A stretch of 60,365 nt of DNA. Origin: Oscillospiraceae bacterium (GTDB lineage Bacteria; Bacillota; Clostridia; Oscillospirales; Oscillospiraceae). The stretch's first letter is position 1; each line of letters starts with the position of its first letter. The notes under the pieces are model-generated. The model was not told the origin of the DNA and ran no database searches. It worked only from the letters and a program-made list of their open reading frames with translations. The DNA is taken from positions 1 to 60,365 of the forward strand of contig JAFTYM010000030.1 in the NCBI GenBank assembly GCA_017461585.1. The letters run 5' to 3'. Shown piece by piece: positions 42,980 to 51,358 of this stretch. A program made the translations under genes and the position numbers.

Positions 42980-43768
42980 TTATTTACATTCCATCTCCAC
43001 GCCTGCTGCCATCATCTCTCCAACAGGACCGTCATACCAGATACGATTAAGATACAATCCTCCGGGAGGTACTGTAGGACCTGTCAGCCTTCTGTCGCCT
43101 TTTTCAAGCAGAGCAGGAATATCTTCGGGAGCAATCTTCCCTTCCGAAACATAGATAAGCGTTCCTGCCATGGCTCGTGCCATGTTGTACAAAAATCCGT
43201 CTGCACATACACGCAGATCCAATGTGGGTCCGTTTTGCTCCACCTCGTACCAATGTACGGTACGGACGGTGGTTTTTGTCTCTGTTCCCACAGAGCGAAC
43301 AGCGGCAAAATCATGGGTGCCCACAAAATATTTCGCTGCCTGCGCCATAAGTTCGGGCTTTAAGGGAACGGGATAGAAGTATGCCCTGTTTGCAAAAAAG
43401 GGATCTCTTATACGGGAGTTATATATCCTATATACATATTCCTTCTTTTCACAGGAAAGAATAGCGTTGAAATCAGGCTCTGCTTCACATGCTGCAGTTA
43501 CTGATATATCGTCGGGCAGGTATGTGTTCACAGCAAGAGGAAATCTGTCCGTCGGAACACGGCAGTCTGTTCTGAAGTTGGCGCAGTATCTCAGCGCGTG
43601 TACTCCTGCGTCAGTTCTGCCGCAGCCTGTAACCTTGACCCTGTGTCCGCAAAGTCTCGTCAGCGCCTCTTCCAAAGTCTGCGCAACCGTTACCTGATCC
43701 TTCTGTACCTGCCAGCCGTGAAAATTCGTTCCGTCATAAGTAAGACGAAGCGCAATATTTCTCTCCAT
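42980..43768 (-). CDS. truA: tRNA pseudouridine(38-40) synthase
   Basis: Converts uridines 38, 39 and 40 in the tRNA anticodon arm to pseudouridine. 262 residues. The catalytic Asp is D53 in GCGRTDAGVHAL. Other family segments: RLTYDGTNFHGWQVQ at the start, KKEYVYRIYNSRIRDPF and the C-terminal ADGFLYNMARAMAGTL. It follows ecfT by 11 bases, an order conserved in Firmicutes, where ecfA1-ecfA2-ecfT-truA follows ribosomal protein genes. Confidence 0.96.
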   Translation of the reverse strand: MERNIALRLTYDGTNFHGWQVQKDQVTVAQTLEEALTRLCGHRVKVTGCGRTDAGVHALRYCANFRTDCRVPTDRFPLAVNTYLPDDISVTAACEAEPDFNAILSCEKKEYVYRIYNSRIRDPFFANRAYFYPVPLKPELMAQAAKYFVGTHDFAAVRSVGTETKTTVRTVHWYEVEQNGPTLDLRVCADGFLYNMARAMAGTLIYVSEGKIAPEDIPALLEKGDRRLTGPTVPPGGLYLNRIWYDGPVGEMMAAGVEMECK

Positions 43769-43779
43769 ACAGCCTCCTG

Positions 43780-44586
43780 TTACAGACCTAAAATATTAAG
43801 CACGATAACCAGCGCAAGCACTAAAACGCCGACCAGCAAAGTTATCCAGTCTCTCTTTTCCATACGCAGAACATTCATTCTTGTTCTGCCCTCACCGCCG
43901 TGATAGCAACGGCTCTCCATGGCGATTGCAAGCTCATCCGCTCTTCTGAAGGCGCTGATAAACAGCGGCACCATTACAGGCAGAAGAGCCTTGGCTCTTT
44001 GGAAGATGCTGCCTGTTTCAAAGTCAGCACCTCTTGCCTTCTGTGCGCTCATTATCTTATCTGTCTCTTCAACAAGAGTGGGAATAAAGCGCATTGCAAT
44101 GCTCATCATCATAGCAAGCTCGTGAACGGGAACTTTGATTTTCTTAAGGGGATTTAAAAGCCTCTCAAGTCCGTCCGTAAGAGATATGGGTGATGTTGTA
44201 TATGTGAGAAGGAATGTGCCCATAATGAGCATTACAAGACGAACGAGCATAAACGCAGCTGTTCTTACGCCTTCCCACGTGAGTTTAATGCGCCATACTT
44301 CAAAAATAACGTGCTCGCCTGTTGTGAAAAACAGGTTAAGAATGGCCGTAAAGGCAATTACAATTATAAGGGGTTTAAGACCTTTGAAAAGCATCTTAAA
44401 CTTAATTGTAGAAATTCTTACGGAAATTATAAGAAATGCAGCCATAACAAGGTAAGATACATAGCTTTTCGCCGTAAACAGAGCAGCAATGTACAGTATT
44501 ACCATTATGAGCTTTGTCCTGGGGTCAAGACGGTGTACGAGAGAATCTCCGGGGAAAAACTGACCCATAGTGATATCTTTAAGCAT
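43780..44586 (-). CDS. ecfT: ECF transporter membrane component EcfT
   Basis: 268 residues. Membrane coupling subunit of energy-coupling factor vitamin and metal transporters. Five or so helices, then the cytoplasmic coupling helices with the Ala-Arg-Gly-type motifs (SAQKARGADF and AMESRCYHGG) that contact the two ATPases. The ATG at 44586 is preferred over a GTG three codons upstream; both lie inside the end of ecfA2. It serves several S components encoded elsewhere, since none is in this window. Confidence 0.94.
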   Translation of the reverse strand: MLKDITMGQFFPGDSLVHRLDPRTKLIMVILYIAALFTAKSYVSYLVMAAFLIISVRISTIKFKMLFKGLKPLIIVIAFTAILNLFFTTGEHVIFEVWRIKLTWEGVRTAAFMLVRLVMLIMGTFLLTYTTSPISLTDGLERLLNPLKKIKVPVHELAMMMSIAMRFIPTLVEETDKIMSAQKARGADFETGSIFQRAKALLPVMVPLFISAFRRADELAIAMESRCYHGGEGRTRMNVLRMEKRDWITLLVGVLVLALVIVLNILGL

Positions 44587-45457
44587 CCGCCTCACCGCCT
44601 TTCAGCTTCAAAAGAGCAGCCTTAAGATGCTCGGTGGTGTAGATGTCACGCGGCGGCTCAAGTCCCATCTGACGAAGTCTCATGGCAACCTTTGTTACCT
44701 GAGGAACAGTAAGTCCTATCTCCTCAAGACGCTCGCTGTGAGAAAAAACTTCAGAAGGAGTTCCGCGCATATCAATATTTCCGTCATGGAAGACAAACAG
44801 GCGGTCAACACTTTTTGCTATCTCCTCCATGCTGTGGGAAACCATGATAACCGTTGTACCCGTTACCTTGCGGTAGTTATTGATATTTTCGATGATCTCT
44901 TCTCTTCCCTCAGGGTCAAGGCCGGCGGTAGGCTCGTCCAGAATAAGAACCTTTGGCTGCATCGCCATAACACCGGCGATGGCAACTCTTCGCTTCTGTC
45001 CTCCCGAAAGATTGAAAGGAGACTTTTCAAGCATGTCCTCAGAAATGCCGACAAGCTCTGCTGCTGTGCGCACACGCTTGTCTATCTCGGCGTCGGACAG
45101 CTTCATGTTCTTGGGACCGAAAGCGATATCTTTGTAAACGGTCTCCTCAAAAAGCTGATATTCGGGATACTGGAAAACAAGACCTACCTGAAAGCGCACC
45201 TGACGTGTAAACTTCTTGGAGCTGTGTATATCCTCTCCATCCAGCTTTACAACGCCGCTTGTGGGCTTTAGAAGACCGTTCAGGTGCTGGATAAATGTGG
45301 ATTTACCCGAACCTGTATGGCCGATTATTCCCAGATACTCTCCGGGGTAAGCGGCAAAATCTATATTCTCAATTGCAACATGTTCAAAGGGAGTACCTTC
45401 ACTGTATACGTGGGTCAGCCCTTCTGTACTGATTATAGGATTCAATTTTATGACCAT
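44579..45457 (-). CDS. ecfA2: ECF transporter ATPase EcfA2
   Basis: 292 residues. Walker A GHTGSGKST, Q-loop VGLVFQYPEYQLF, signature LSGGQKRR, Walker B VLILDEPTAGLDPEG and switch VSHSMEEIA. The paired ATPase motif order and Q-loop YPEYQLF are typical of EcfA2. It forms a heterodimer with EcfA1. The C-terminal 60 residues are helical and contact EcfT. The next gene overlaps its end. Confidence 0.95.
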   Translation of the reverse strand: MVIKLNPIISTEGLTHVYSEGTPFEHVAIENIDFAAYPGEYLGIIGHTGSGKSTFIQHLNGLLKPTSGVVKLDGEDIHSSKKFTRQVRFQVGLVFQYPEYQLFEETVYKDIAFGPKNMKLSDAEIDKRVRTAAELVGISEDMLEKSPFNLSGGQKRRVAIAGVMAMQPKVLILDEPTAGLDPEGREEIIENINNYRKVTGTTVIMVSHSMEEIAKSVDRLFVFHDGNIDMRGTPSEVFSHSERLEEIGLTVPQVTKVAMRLRQMGLEPPRDIYTTEHLKAALLKLKGGEADA

Positions 45458-45520
45458 CCTTAAAACAATTGGTGCATCTCCCGCTCATCGGGATAACGCC
45501 CGCTGCCTGATTTGCTCAGA

Positions 45521-46363
45521 CTAATTAAAATGATTATATATCTCCTGTGCACATTCCTCCACGGAAAGCGCCTTTAAATCAAGATCATATCCCTCTTTGT
45601 TAAGTTCGTAGAGGATGTCAACAGTTTCGGGAACGTCAAGACGTGTCTCACGGAGCTCTTCAACGTGACAAAAAACTTCTGCTGGAGTTCCGTCCATTAT
45701 CACTTTGCCGTCAGCCATTACTACAAGTCTGTCAGCGTCGATAGTCTCATCCATGTGATGGGTTATGAGGACTACCGTTGTTCCCATATCGCGCATTTTG
45801 TGGATGATGTTTACAACATCGGCTCTTCCCTTGGGATCAAGCATAGCCGTAGGCTCATCAAAGACGACGCATGCAGGAGCCATGGCAAGAACGCCTGCAA
45901 TGGCAATTCGCTGCTTCTGTCCTCCTGAGAGAAGATGGGGTGCATGATCACGGTATTCGTACATACCGACGACCTTTAAAGCCTCGTCAACTCTTATGCG
46001 TATATCGTCCGAGGGATACCCCAGATTTTCGGGAGCAAACGCAACGTCCTCTTCAACGATGTTGGAAACTATCTGGTTGTCGGGGTTTTGGAAAACCATA
46101 CCTATTCGGCGGCGGATCTCAAGAATAAGCTTTTCATCCTGAGTGTTCATGCCTTCAATATAAACCGTTCCGCCCTCAGGCAGAAGTATGCCGTTTAAAT
46201 GCTTTGCAAATGTTGATTTTCCCGAACCGTTGTGACCTAAAACAGCCACAAAGGTACCGCTTTCTATCTCAATATCAACACCGTCGAGAACCCTTATGGG
46301 CAGCTCTCCCTCAGGCGCCTGATATGAATATACAAGATTTTCTGTTTTGATTATCTTACTCAT
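45521..46363 (-). CDS. ecfA1: ECF transporter ATPase EcfA1
   Basis: 280 residues. Walker A GHNGSGKST, Q-loop IGMVFQNPDNQIVS, signature LSGGQKQR, Walker B CVVFDEPTAMLDPKG, switch ITHHMDET. The NPDNQIV Q-loop is typical of EcfA1. The ATG at 46363 follows an imperfect GGGAGA site and lies just inside the end of the methyltransferase operon. It pairs with EcfA2. Confidence 0.95.
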   Translation of the reverse strand: MSKIIKTENLVYSYQAPEGELPIRVLDGVDIEIESGTFVAVLGHNGSGKSTFAKHLNGILLPEGGTVYIEGMNTQDEKLILEIRRRIGMVFQNPDNQIVSNIVEEDVAFAPENLGYPSDDIRIRVDEALKVVGMYEYRDHAPHLLSGGQKQRIAIAGVLAMAPACVVFDEPTAMLDPKGRADVVNIIHKMRDMGTTVVLITHHMDETIDADRLVVMADGKVIMDGTPAEVFCHVEELRETRLDVPETVDILYELNKEGYDLDLKALSVEECAQEIYNHFN

Positions 46364-46368
46364 AAGAT

Positions 46369-47229
46369 CTATCTCTCCCAACGGCATGCCGCACCGCAAG
46401 GCAGGGCAAGTCCGTTTTCAGATACGGGAAGTCCCAGCTCGTCACTTACAGAGTGTCCGCCGAAGCGCTTTGTAAATACCGTCTCGGCAATATATGTAAG
46501 TGTGGAGGGAGAAAGTCCCGTTGTGTATGAATTTATTATTACAAACAGAGGATCGTCGCTTAAAACGCCTGCACAGAGGTCAACAAAGGGGAAGAGATTG
46601 TCTTCCAGCTTCCAAACCTCGCCTGAAGGACCTCTGCCGTAGGACGGAGGATCCATGATGATGGCGTCATACTTGCGGCCTCTTCTTATCTCACGCTCAA
46701 CAAACTTTGAGCAGTCGTCAATGATCCAGCGGATAGGTGCATCTTCAAGACCTGATGCCTTGGCATTTTCCTTCGCCCATGCCACCATGCCCTTTGCAGC
46801 GTCAACATGGCATACGGTTGCACCCGCTTTTGCACAGGCAACGGTAGCACCGCCCGTATAAGCAAAGAGGTTAAGAACACTTATGGGTCTGCCTGCATTT
46901 CTTATTTTATTCATGGCATAGTCCCAGTTTGCCGCCTGCTCGGGGAAAAGTCCCGTGTGCTTGAAGTTCATGGGCTTAATATTAAATGTAAGCTCACCGT
47001 AGTTTATCTGCCAGTTCTGAGGAAGACGGTTTTTATCCCACTTGCCGCCGCCCTGAGATGAGCGTGAATAACGGGCATCGGGATTTCTCCACGCATGATG
47101 CTCTCTCTTTGTGTGCCAGATGGCCTGAGGGTCAGGTCGGACAAGGGTATACTTTCCCCATCTCTCCAGCTTCTCTCCGTCGCTGCAATCTATAACTTCA
47201 AAGTCTTTCCATTTATCGGAACGCCACAT
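46369..47229 (-). CDS. class I SAM-dependent RNA methyltransferase (RlmI-like)
   Basis: 286 residues. The SAM-binding motif is LNLFAYTGGATVACAKAGATVCHVDAAKGMV, and motif IV is IMDPPSYGRGPSGE (DPPSY), typical of the RlmI/RlmK-like enzymes that methylate 23S rRNA. The N-terminal PUA-like part of full-length RlmI is missing or reduced, so the substrate is not certain. The ATG at 47229 is chosen; a GTG two codons earlier is possible. It is first in the operon that continues with the EcfA genes. Confidence 0.82.
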   Translation of the reverse strand: MWRSDKWKDFEVIDCSDGEKLERWGKYTLVRPDPQAIWHTKREHHAWRNPDARYSRSSQGGGKWDKNRLPQNWQINYGELTFNIKPMNFKHTGLFPEQAANWDYAMNKIRNAGRPISVLNLFAYTGGATVACAKAGATVCHVDAAKGMVAWAKENAKASGLEDAPIRWIIDDCSKFVEREIRRGRKYDAIIMDPPSYGRGPSGEVWKLEDNLFPFVDLCAGVLSDDPLFVIINSYTTGLSPSTLTYIAETVFTKRFGGHSVSDELGLPVSENGLALPCGAACRWER

Positions 47230-47316
47230 AAGCACATTACTCCCATGATACAAATTAACAATGTATTATACCATCCTATATCCGTTTCGTCAAATATGTT
47301 GACCCGTATTTTCCCA

Positions 47317-47346
47317 TGGATTTGTAAAGCTTTTGTGAAGTATAAT
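47317..47346 (+). promoter_or_regulatory. candidate promoter of the MecA-like gene
   Basis: TGGATT, 18 bases, TATAAT. The -10 is perfect and the -35 is weak. Confidence 0.45.
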
Positions 47347-47380
47347 CATGTGCACACGATCAATACGGAGGACATCTCAT

Positions 47381-47821
47381 ATGAATATAGTATATATCAG
47401 AAGCGGTGTATATGTTCTCACTGCCCAAAGAAGTGAATTTGATACATATTACATAATGGAAGAGCACGCAAAAAACGCTCTGTGCAGCGCTCTTCACCTG
47501 TATTCGCTGCCGAAAAACACGGTCATAGAACTGTTTGACGGAGCGGACAGTATTATTATTTTCGCACGCATCCCGCCATCTTATTACATATTTGAAGATT
47601 TTGAAGATGTAATAGCTGCCTGTGAAAACTGCTCTGCAGAAAACGCAGCACTTTACTATTATGACGGCGAGTACATACTTTCTGTTTCACTTCCCGACAC
47701 GGTTTTAGATGAATTTGCGCAAAAAGCAGACGCTCCTTACGGGTTTGATGGGTTTTTAAACGAACACGGCAGGCTGCTTATCCCTTCAGATGCGGTAAAT
47801 TTTGTAAAAAACACCTTTTAA
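47381..47821 (+). CDS. small protein with a MecA-like C-terminal domain
   Basis: 146 residues. The segment YIFEDFEDVIAACENCSAENAALYYYDGEYILSVSLP matches the Clp-binding region of the MecA adaptor, which reads like F-x-D-F-E-D-V-I ... LYYYDGxYYL. The first 70 residues form a short alpha-beta segment in place of the MecA substrate-binding domain. Standard MecA is about 220 residues, so this is a reduced form. It may deliver substrates to a Clp unfoldase such as the ClpE at 38771. The start follows GGAGG by 9 bases. The family call is from memory of the motif, not a database search. Confidence 0.55.
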   Translation: MNIVYIRSGVYVLTAQRSEFDTYYIMEEHAKNALCSALHLYSLPKNTVIELFDGADSIIIFARIPPSYYIFEDFEDVIAACENCSAENAALYYYDGEYILSVSLPDTVLDEFAQKADAPYGFDGFLNEHGRLLIPSDAVNFVKNTF

Positions 47822-47835
47822 ATTGCATAAACATG

Positions 47836-47844
47836 TGTTATAAT
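47836..47844 (+). promoter_or_regulatory. extended -10 promoter of smpB
   Basis: TGTTATAAT, an extended -10, 40 bases before the start codon. Confidence 0.55.
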
Positions 47845-47884
47845 ATTTAATTCGAGAGCACATTTTCGTAAAGGAGGTGGCGTA

Positions 47885-48358
47885 ATGCCCCAGAAGTACG
47901 CTCATAAAATGCAGTGCGCCGCCAACCGCAAGGCATTTCACGACTATTTTATCCTCGAGAAATACGAGGCAGGCATTGAGCTGTTCGGCACAGAGGTAAA
48001 GTCTATCCGCATGGGCAACGTAAACCTTAAAGATTCCTTCTGCACCATCAAAGACGGCGAAATGTTTGCCCACGGCATCCACATAAGTCCTTACGAAAAG
48101 GGCAATATTTTCAACCGTGATCCTCTGCGCCCCAAAAGGCTCTTAATGCACAAACGCGAAATAATGCGTCTTTACGGACGCATAAAACAGGAGGGTCTTA
48201 CCCTCATCCCCCTTTCCCTGTACTTTAATGACTCACGAAGAGTCAAGGTAGAGCTTGGTCTTGCAAAAGGTAAAAAGCTCTACGATAAAAGAGACGCGGC
48301 AGCAAAAAGAGACGCAGGCCGCGAAATGAATAAAGCTATAAAAGAAAGGAATTCGTAA
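47885..48358 (+). CDS. smpB: tmRNA-binding protein SmpB
   Basis: 157 residues. Binds tmRNA and brings it to stalled ribosomes. [39 protein letters not shown] is the typical N-terminal half with the oligonucleotide-binding fold. [25 protein letters not shown] and [19 protein letters not shown] complete the family, including the basic C-terminal tail. It lies 1.8 kb upstream of ssrA, with a cyclophilin and an SDR between. The start follows AAAGGAGG. Confidence 0.98.
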   Translation: MPQKYAHKMQCAANRKAFHDYFILEKYEAGIELFGTEVKSIRMGNVNLKDSFCTIKDGEMFAHGIHISPYEKGNIFNRDPLRPKRLLMHKREIMRLYGRIKQEGLTLIPLSLYFNDSRRVKVELGLAKGKKLYDKRDAAAKRDAGREMNKAIKERNS

Positions 48359-48359
48359 C

Positions 48360-48881
48360 ATGGCAAATCCTGTTGTAACCATTAAGATGGAAAATGGCAA
48401 GAAGATCAAAATCGAGCTCTACCCCGAGAAGGCTCCCAACACAGTTAACAACTTTGTATCCCTGGTAAACAAGGGCTTTTACAATGACATTATCTTCCAC
48501 CGTGTAATCGCAGGCTTCATGATCCAGGGCGGCGATCCCCTCGGCGAAGGCTACGGCGGCCCCGGCTACTCTATCCCCGGTGAATTCGCTGCCAACGGCT
48601 TCATGCAGAACGACATCGCACACAAACGCGGCGTTCTCTCCATGGCTCGCTCCCAGCACCCTGACTCTGCCGGCAGCCAGTTCTTCATCATGCACGACGA
48701 TGCTCCCCACCTTGACGGTCAGTACGCTGCATTCGGCAAGGTAATCGAGGGTATGGACGTTGTAGATGAGATCGCTCTCACAAAGACAAATCCTTATGAC
48801 AAGCCCTTCAATGTACAGCGCATGGCTAAGGTCACAGTTGACACATTCGGCGTAACATATCCCGAACCCAAGAAGGCATGA
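48360..48881 (+). CDS. cyclophilin-type peptidyl-prolyl isomerase
   Basis: 173 residues. Cyclophilin core: KIELYPEKAPNTVNNFVSLV, the active-site stretch IIFHRVIAGFMIQGGDP, SMARSQHPDSAGSQFFIM and HLDGQYAAFGKVIEGMDVVD. It catalyses cis-trans isomerisation of prolyl bonds. No signal peptide, so it is cytoplasmic. It begins 2 bases after smpB, so the pair is translationally linked. Confidence 0.96.
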   Translation: MANPVVTIKMENGKKIKIELYPEKAPNTVNNFVSLVNKGFYNDIIFHRVIAGFMIQGGDPLGEGYGGPGYSIPGEFAANGFMQNDIAHKRGVLSMARSQHPDSAGSQFFIMHDDAPHLDGQYAAFGKVIEGMDVVDEIALTKTNPYDKPFNVQRMAKVTVDTFGVTYPEPKKA

Positions 48882-49633
48882 GAACCGCACTTATAACCGG
48901 TGCATCCGCTGGCCTCGGCGTCGAGTTTGTAAAGGCAATTTTGCAGCACATGCCCGAAATTGATAGTTTCTGGCTTGTTGCACGCAGAAAAGAACGTCTT
49001 GAAGAACTTGCCGCAATCCTGCCTGACGGCAAAACAGCAAACTGCATCGCAGCGGATATCTCCTGCAGCGCAGGCTGGGATGTTCTCAAAGCAGAGCTTG
49101 CGGAGAAAAATCCCGACGTTGCTCTTTTGATAAACTGCGCAGGCGTCGGCAGAATGGATAATTTTGCAGACTCTGACCTTGAGACACAGGTGAACATGGT
49201 AAACCTCAATGTTACAGGTCTTACCGCCGTCACCTCTCTCGTACTGCCTTACATGAAGAGCGGCGCACGCATTGTAAACGCATCCTCTATCGCATCTTTC
49301 TGTCCTAACACAAAAATGACCGTTTACAGCAGTACAAAGGCTTACGTCTCCTTCTTCAGCCGCGGTCTCGGTCTTGAGCTGAAAGCGCGCGGCATAAGCG
49401 TCACCGCGGTCTGTCCCGGTCCTATGGACACGGAATTTTTGGGTATAGCCGCCATCAAGTCAAAGACTTTTGATATGCTCCCCCACACTTCTCCCGAGAA
49501 GGTTGCCGTGGGCACTATCAAAGCAGCCGTACGCAGAAAGGCGGTATACACGCCCGGTGCGTTTTTCAAATTTTACCGTGTGGTGGCAAAAATTCTGCCT
49601 CAGAGCATAATGGTCCACATGGCAAAAACCTAA
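48878..49633 (+). CDS. short-chain dehydrogenase/reductase
   Basis: 251 residues. Rossmann motif TGASAGLGVEF at the start, NCAGVGRM, the catalytic Ser in VNASSIASF, and YSSTKAYV (YxxxK). The layout resembles the DltE/YdfG-like SDRs that reduce small ketones. The start overlaps the cyclophilin stop by ATGA. It ends 75 bases before ssrA. Its substrate is unknown. Confidence 0.9.
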   Translation: MRTALITGASAGLGVEFVKAILQHMPEIDSFWLVARRKERLEELAAILPDGKTANCIAADISCSAGWDVLKAELAEKNPDVALLINCAGVGRMDNFADSDLETQVNMVNLNVTGLTAVTSLVLPYMKSGARIVNASSIASFCPNTKMTVYSSTKAYVSFFSRGLGLELKARGISVTAVCPGPMDTEFLGIAAIKSKTFDMLPHTSPEKVAVGTIKAAVRRKAVYTPGAFFKFYRVVAKILPQSIMVHMAKT

Positions 49634-49653
49634 AATTTAAAAAGTATCCGAAT

Positions 49654-49684
49654 CTGACGGGAAGCCGTAGTATCTTCCCGTCAG
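49654..49684 (+). terminator. stem-loop between the SDR gene and ssrA
   Basis: CTGACGGGAAG (49654-49664) pairs with CTTCCCGTCAG (49674-49684). There is no T run after it, so it may be a processing site or a weak terminator rather than a full intrinsic terminator. Confidence 0.45.
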
Positions 49685-49708
49685 GTGTCGGCTTCCAATT
49701 TACCTCAT

Positions 49709-50071
49709 GGGGCTGTACTGGTTTCGACGGGGGTGCGGAGGCTGGAATAGCGGGCGGAGGTGTCCGACCTCCTTAAACAGGGCATTCTTTATAAATTAAA
49801 GAACAACAACAATACTACACTGGTCGCCGCTTAAGGCTTGACCCGTCCTGCCCCGGAGTACCACGGCCGGGGGTCAGGGCGTCACACAGTGGTGAACGTG
49901 AGTACAGTAAGCTTTGCCTGTACCATGCACAATGAAGCTACCGAATCGGAACGCGTGACGGCTTGCGTCCGAGGCTGGGAATCGGCTTAACGCCGAAATA
50001 ACCGTCTGCGCCCGGAGAAGTTCTTGTTAAAGTGCTTTCGGACGGGGGTTCGATTCCCCCCAGCTCCACCA
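49709..50071 (+). ncRNA. ssrA: transfer-messenger RNA
   Basis: Rescues stalled ribosomes by acting first as alanyl-tRNA and then as mRNA. The 5' end GGGGCTG pairs with CAGCTCC at the 3' end, leaving ACCA; the third pair is G-U, the alanine identity element. GGTTTCGACGGGGG and GGGGGTTCGATTCCCCC form the D- and T-like parts. The tag frame reads from AAG at 49799 through AAC AAC AAC AAT ACT ACA CTG GTC GCC GCT TAA, giving KNNNNTTLVAA. The ending VAA fits a ClpXP-type degron. Its partner smpB lies 1.3 kb upstream. No clear promoter precedes it. Confidence 0.96.
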
Positions 50072-50075
50072 AATG

Positions 50076-50134
50076 AAATGTCTACAGTTTTTTAGACAGT
50101 TCTTTTCGGACTGTTAAAATACTGTAGACATTTT
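50076..50134 (+). terminator. long hairpin after ssrA, possible terminator
   Basis: AAATGTCTACAGT (50076-50088) and ACTGTAGACATTT (50122-50134) are a perfect 13-base inverted repeat enclosing a smaller ACAGT/ACTGT hairpin, followed by TCTTTTT. It could end ssrA. It also overlaps the candidate left end of the insertion sequence. Confidence 0.55.
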
Positions 50135-51336
50135 CTTTTTACTTGATGATAGCATCATAAAATTCTTTTTCTGCTTGGTTTGGTGTCAGAAAACCAAGAC
50201 GCTGATGGGGACGATAATCGTTGTAAAATTCAATATACTGTTTGACTGCCTCACAAAATTCATCTTCTGTCTTATAGAAATTACGACGAAAATCCTCCTT
50301 TTTGATTGATGCGAAAAACGACTCGGCAACAGCATTATCGTGTGGAGAACCCGGTGCCGAAAACGATTGCGTAACGCCAAGCTTTTTAAGGAGCCTGCAA
50401 AACTCAAAAGACGTGTACTGTGTTCCTTGGTCACTGTGAAAAATCAGAGCTGCTGGTTTTCCTCTTGTTTCAAATGCATTCAAGAATGTCTGAGTCACCA
50501 ATGCTGAATCAATATATTCTGATATGCCGTATGAAACTACTTTACGGGAGTACAAATCAATAACCACGCAAAGATACATGAAATCATGTCCAACCCGAGC
50601 ATATGTAATGTCGCTTACCCAAATTGCATCAGGAGCTGCTGATTGAAAATTTCTCTTCAGTTTGTTGGGATAATATTGATATTGTCGATCATTTGCAGAA
50701 TTCAGTTTAGGAATTGGACCTTGTGCTGACAAATTCATTTCCTTCATCAAACGACTAATTCGTCGTTCGCTCACAATGTATCCACTTTCTCGTAATTTGG
50801 CACGAATCCTACGACACCCAAAGCGTTGGCAACTATGTTCAAAAATTTCCTTAATGAGCGATCTTAGAATATCGTCTTGTAACTCGAGTTGCGTTTTTTT
50901 CGGCGCACGAAATTCATGATGATAAAAAGTTGATCGATTGACTTGCAGAACACGACACAAAGCATGGATACTATAAGTATCCTTTAAACGTTTTATCGCT
51001 GCTATTCGTACAGCCAACGGGGAGTTTGGACTGCACCCGCTTTCACGAAAGATATGATTTTCAATACGAAGCCGCTCAAGCTCTTTTTGTATTTTATATT
51101 TCTCAAGAGGTATCCCACCATTACTATCCGGTCTGCGCTGCTTAAGCCACAAAAACAGTGTGCTGCGAGCAATGCCGAATTTAGCACATAGTTCAACTGC
51201 TGAATTGCCGCTTTGATACTGCTTTACAATTTCCTCCTTAAAACTTTCTTCATAACGTTTTGCCATGTCCTTGCCCCTCCCAGATTTTCTTGATATACTT
51301 AAAGCAAGAACAATTATAAATAATATTATCTACAGT
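50122..51336 (-). mobile_element. IS3-family insertion sequence (approximate ends)
   Basis: A transposase gene flanked by candidate terminal repeats: ACTGTAGACA (50122) and, at the far side, TATCTACAGT ending at 51336. Beyond the first eight matching bases the ends are only weakly alike. A 3-bp AAT flanks both proposed ends (50119-50121 and 51337-51339). The boundaries are tentative. Confidence 0.5.
50139..51266 (-). CDS. IS3-family transposase (single-frame OrfAB)
   Basis: 375 residues. An N-terminal helix-turn-helix (YEESFKEEIVKQYQSGNSAVELCAKFGIARSTLFLW) and a leucine-rich segment, then an HTH_21-like region (SIHALCRVLQVNRSTFYHH), then the rve integrase domain with D219 (WVSDITY), D279 (HSDQGTQY) and E315 (AESFF); the D-to-E gap of 35 residues is typical. 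Most IS3 elements need a -1 frameshift to join OrfA and OrfB; here both are in one frame and look intact. The ATG follows GGAGGGG. Confidence 0.92.
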   Translation of the reverse strand: MAKRYEESFKEEIVKQYQSGNSAVELCAKFGIARSTLFLWLKQRRPDSNGGIPLEKYKIQKELERLRIENHIFRESGCSPNSPLAVRIAAIKRLKDTYSIHALCRVLQVNRSTFYHHEFRAPKKTQLELQDDILRSLIKEIFEHSCQRFGCRRIRAKLRESGYIVSERRISRLMKEMNLSAQGPIPKLNSANDRQYQYYPNKLKRNFQSAAPDAIWVSDITYARVGHDFMYLCVVIDLYSRKVVSYGISEYIDSALVTQTFLNAFETRGKPAALIFHSDQGTQYTSFEFCRLLKKLGVTQSFSAPGSPHDNAVAESFFASIKKEDFRRNFYKTEDEFCEAVKQYIEFYNDYRPHQRLGFLTPNQAEKEFYDAIIK

Positions 51337-51358
51337 AATAAATACGGAGAGGATACTT

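Noticed and set aside
50139-51266. Frameshifted IS3 transposase
   Set aside because: The OrfA-like and OrfB-like parts are in one uninterrupted frame and the DDE residues are intact.
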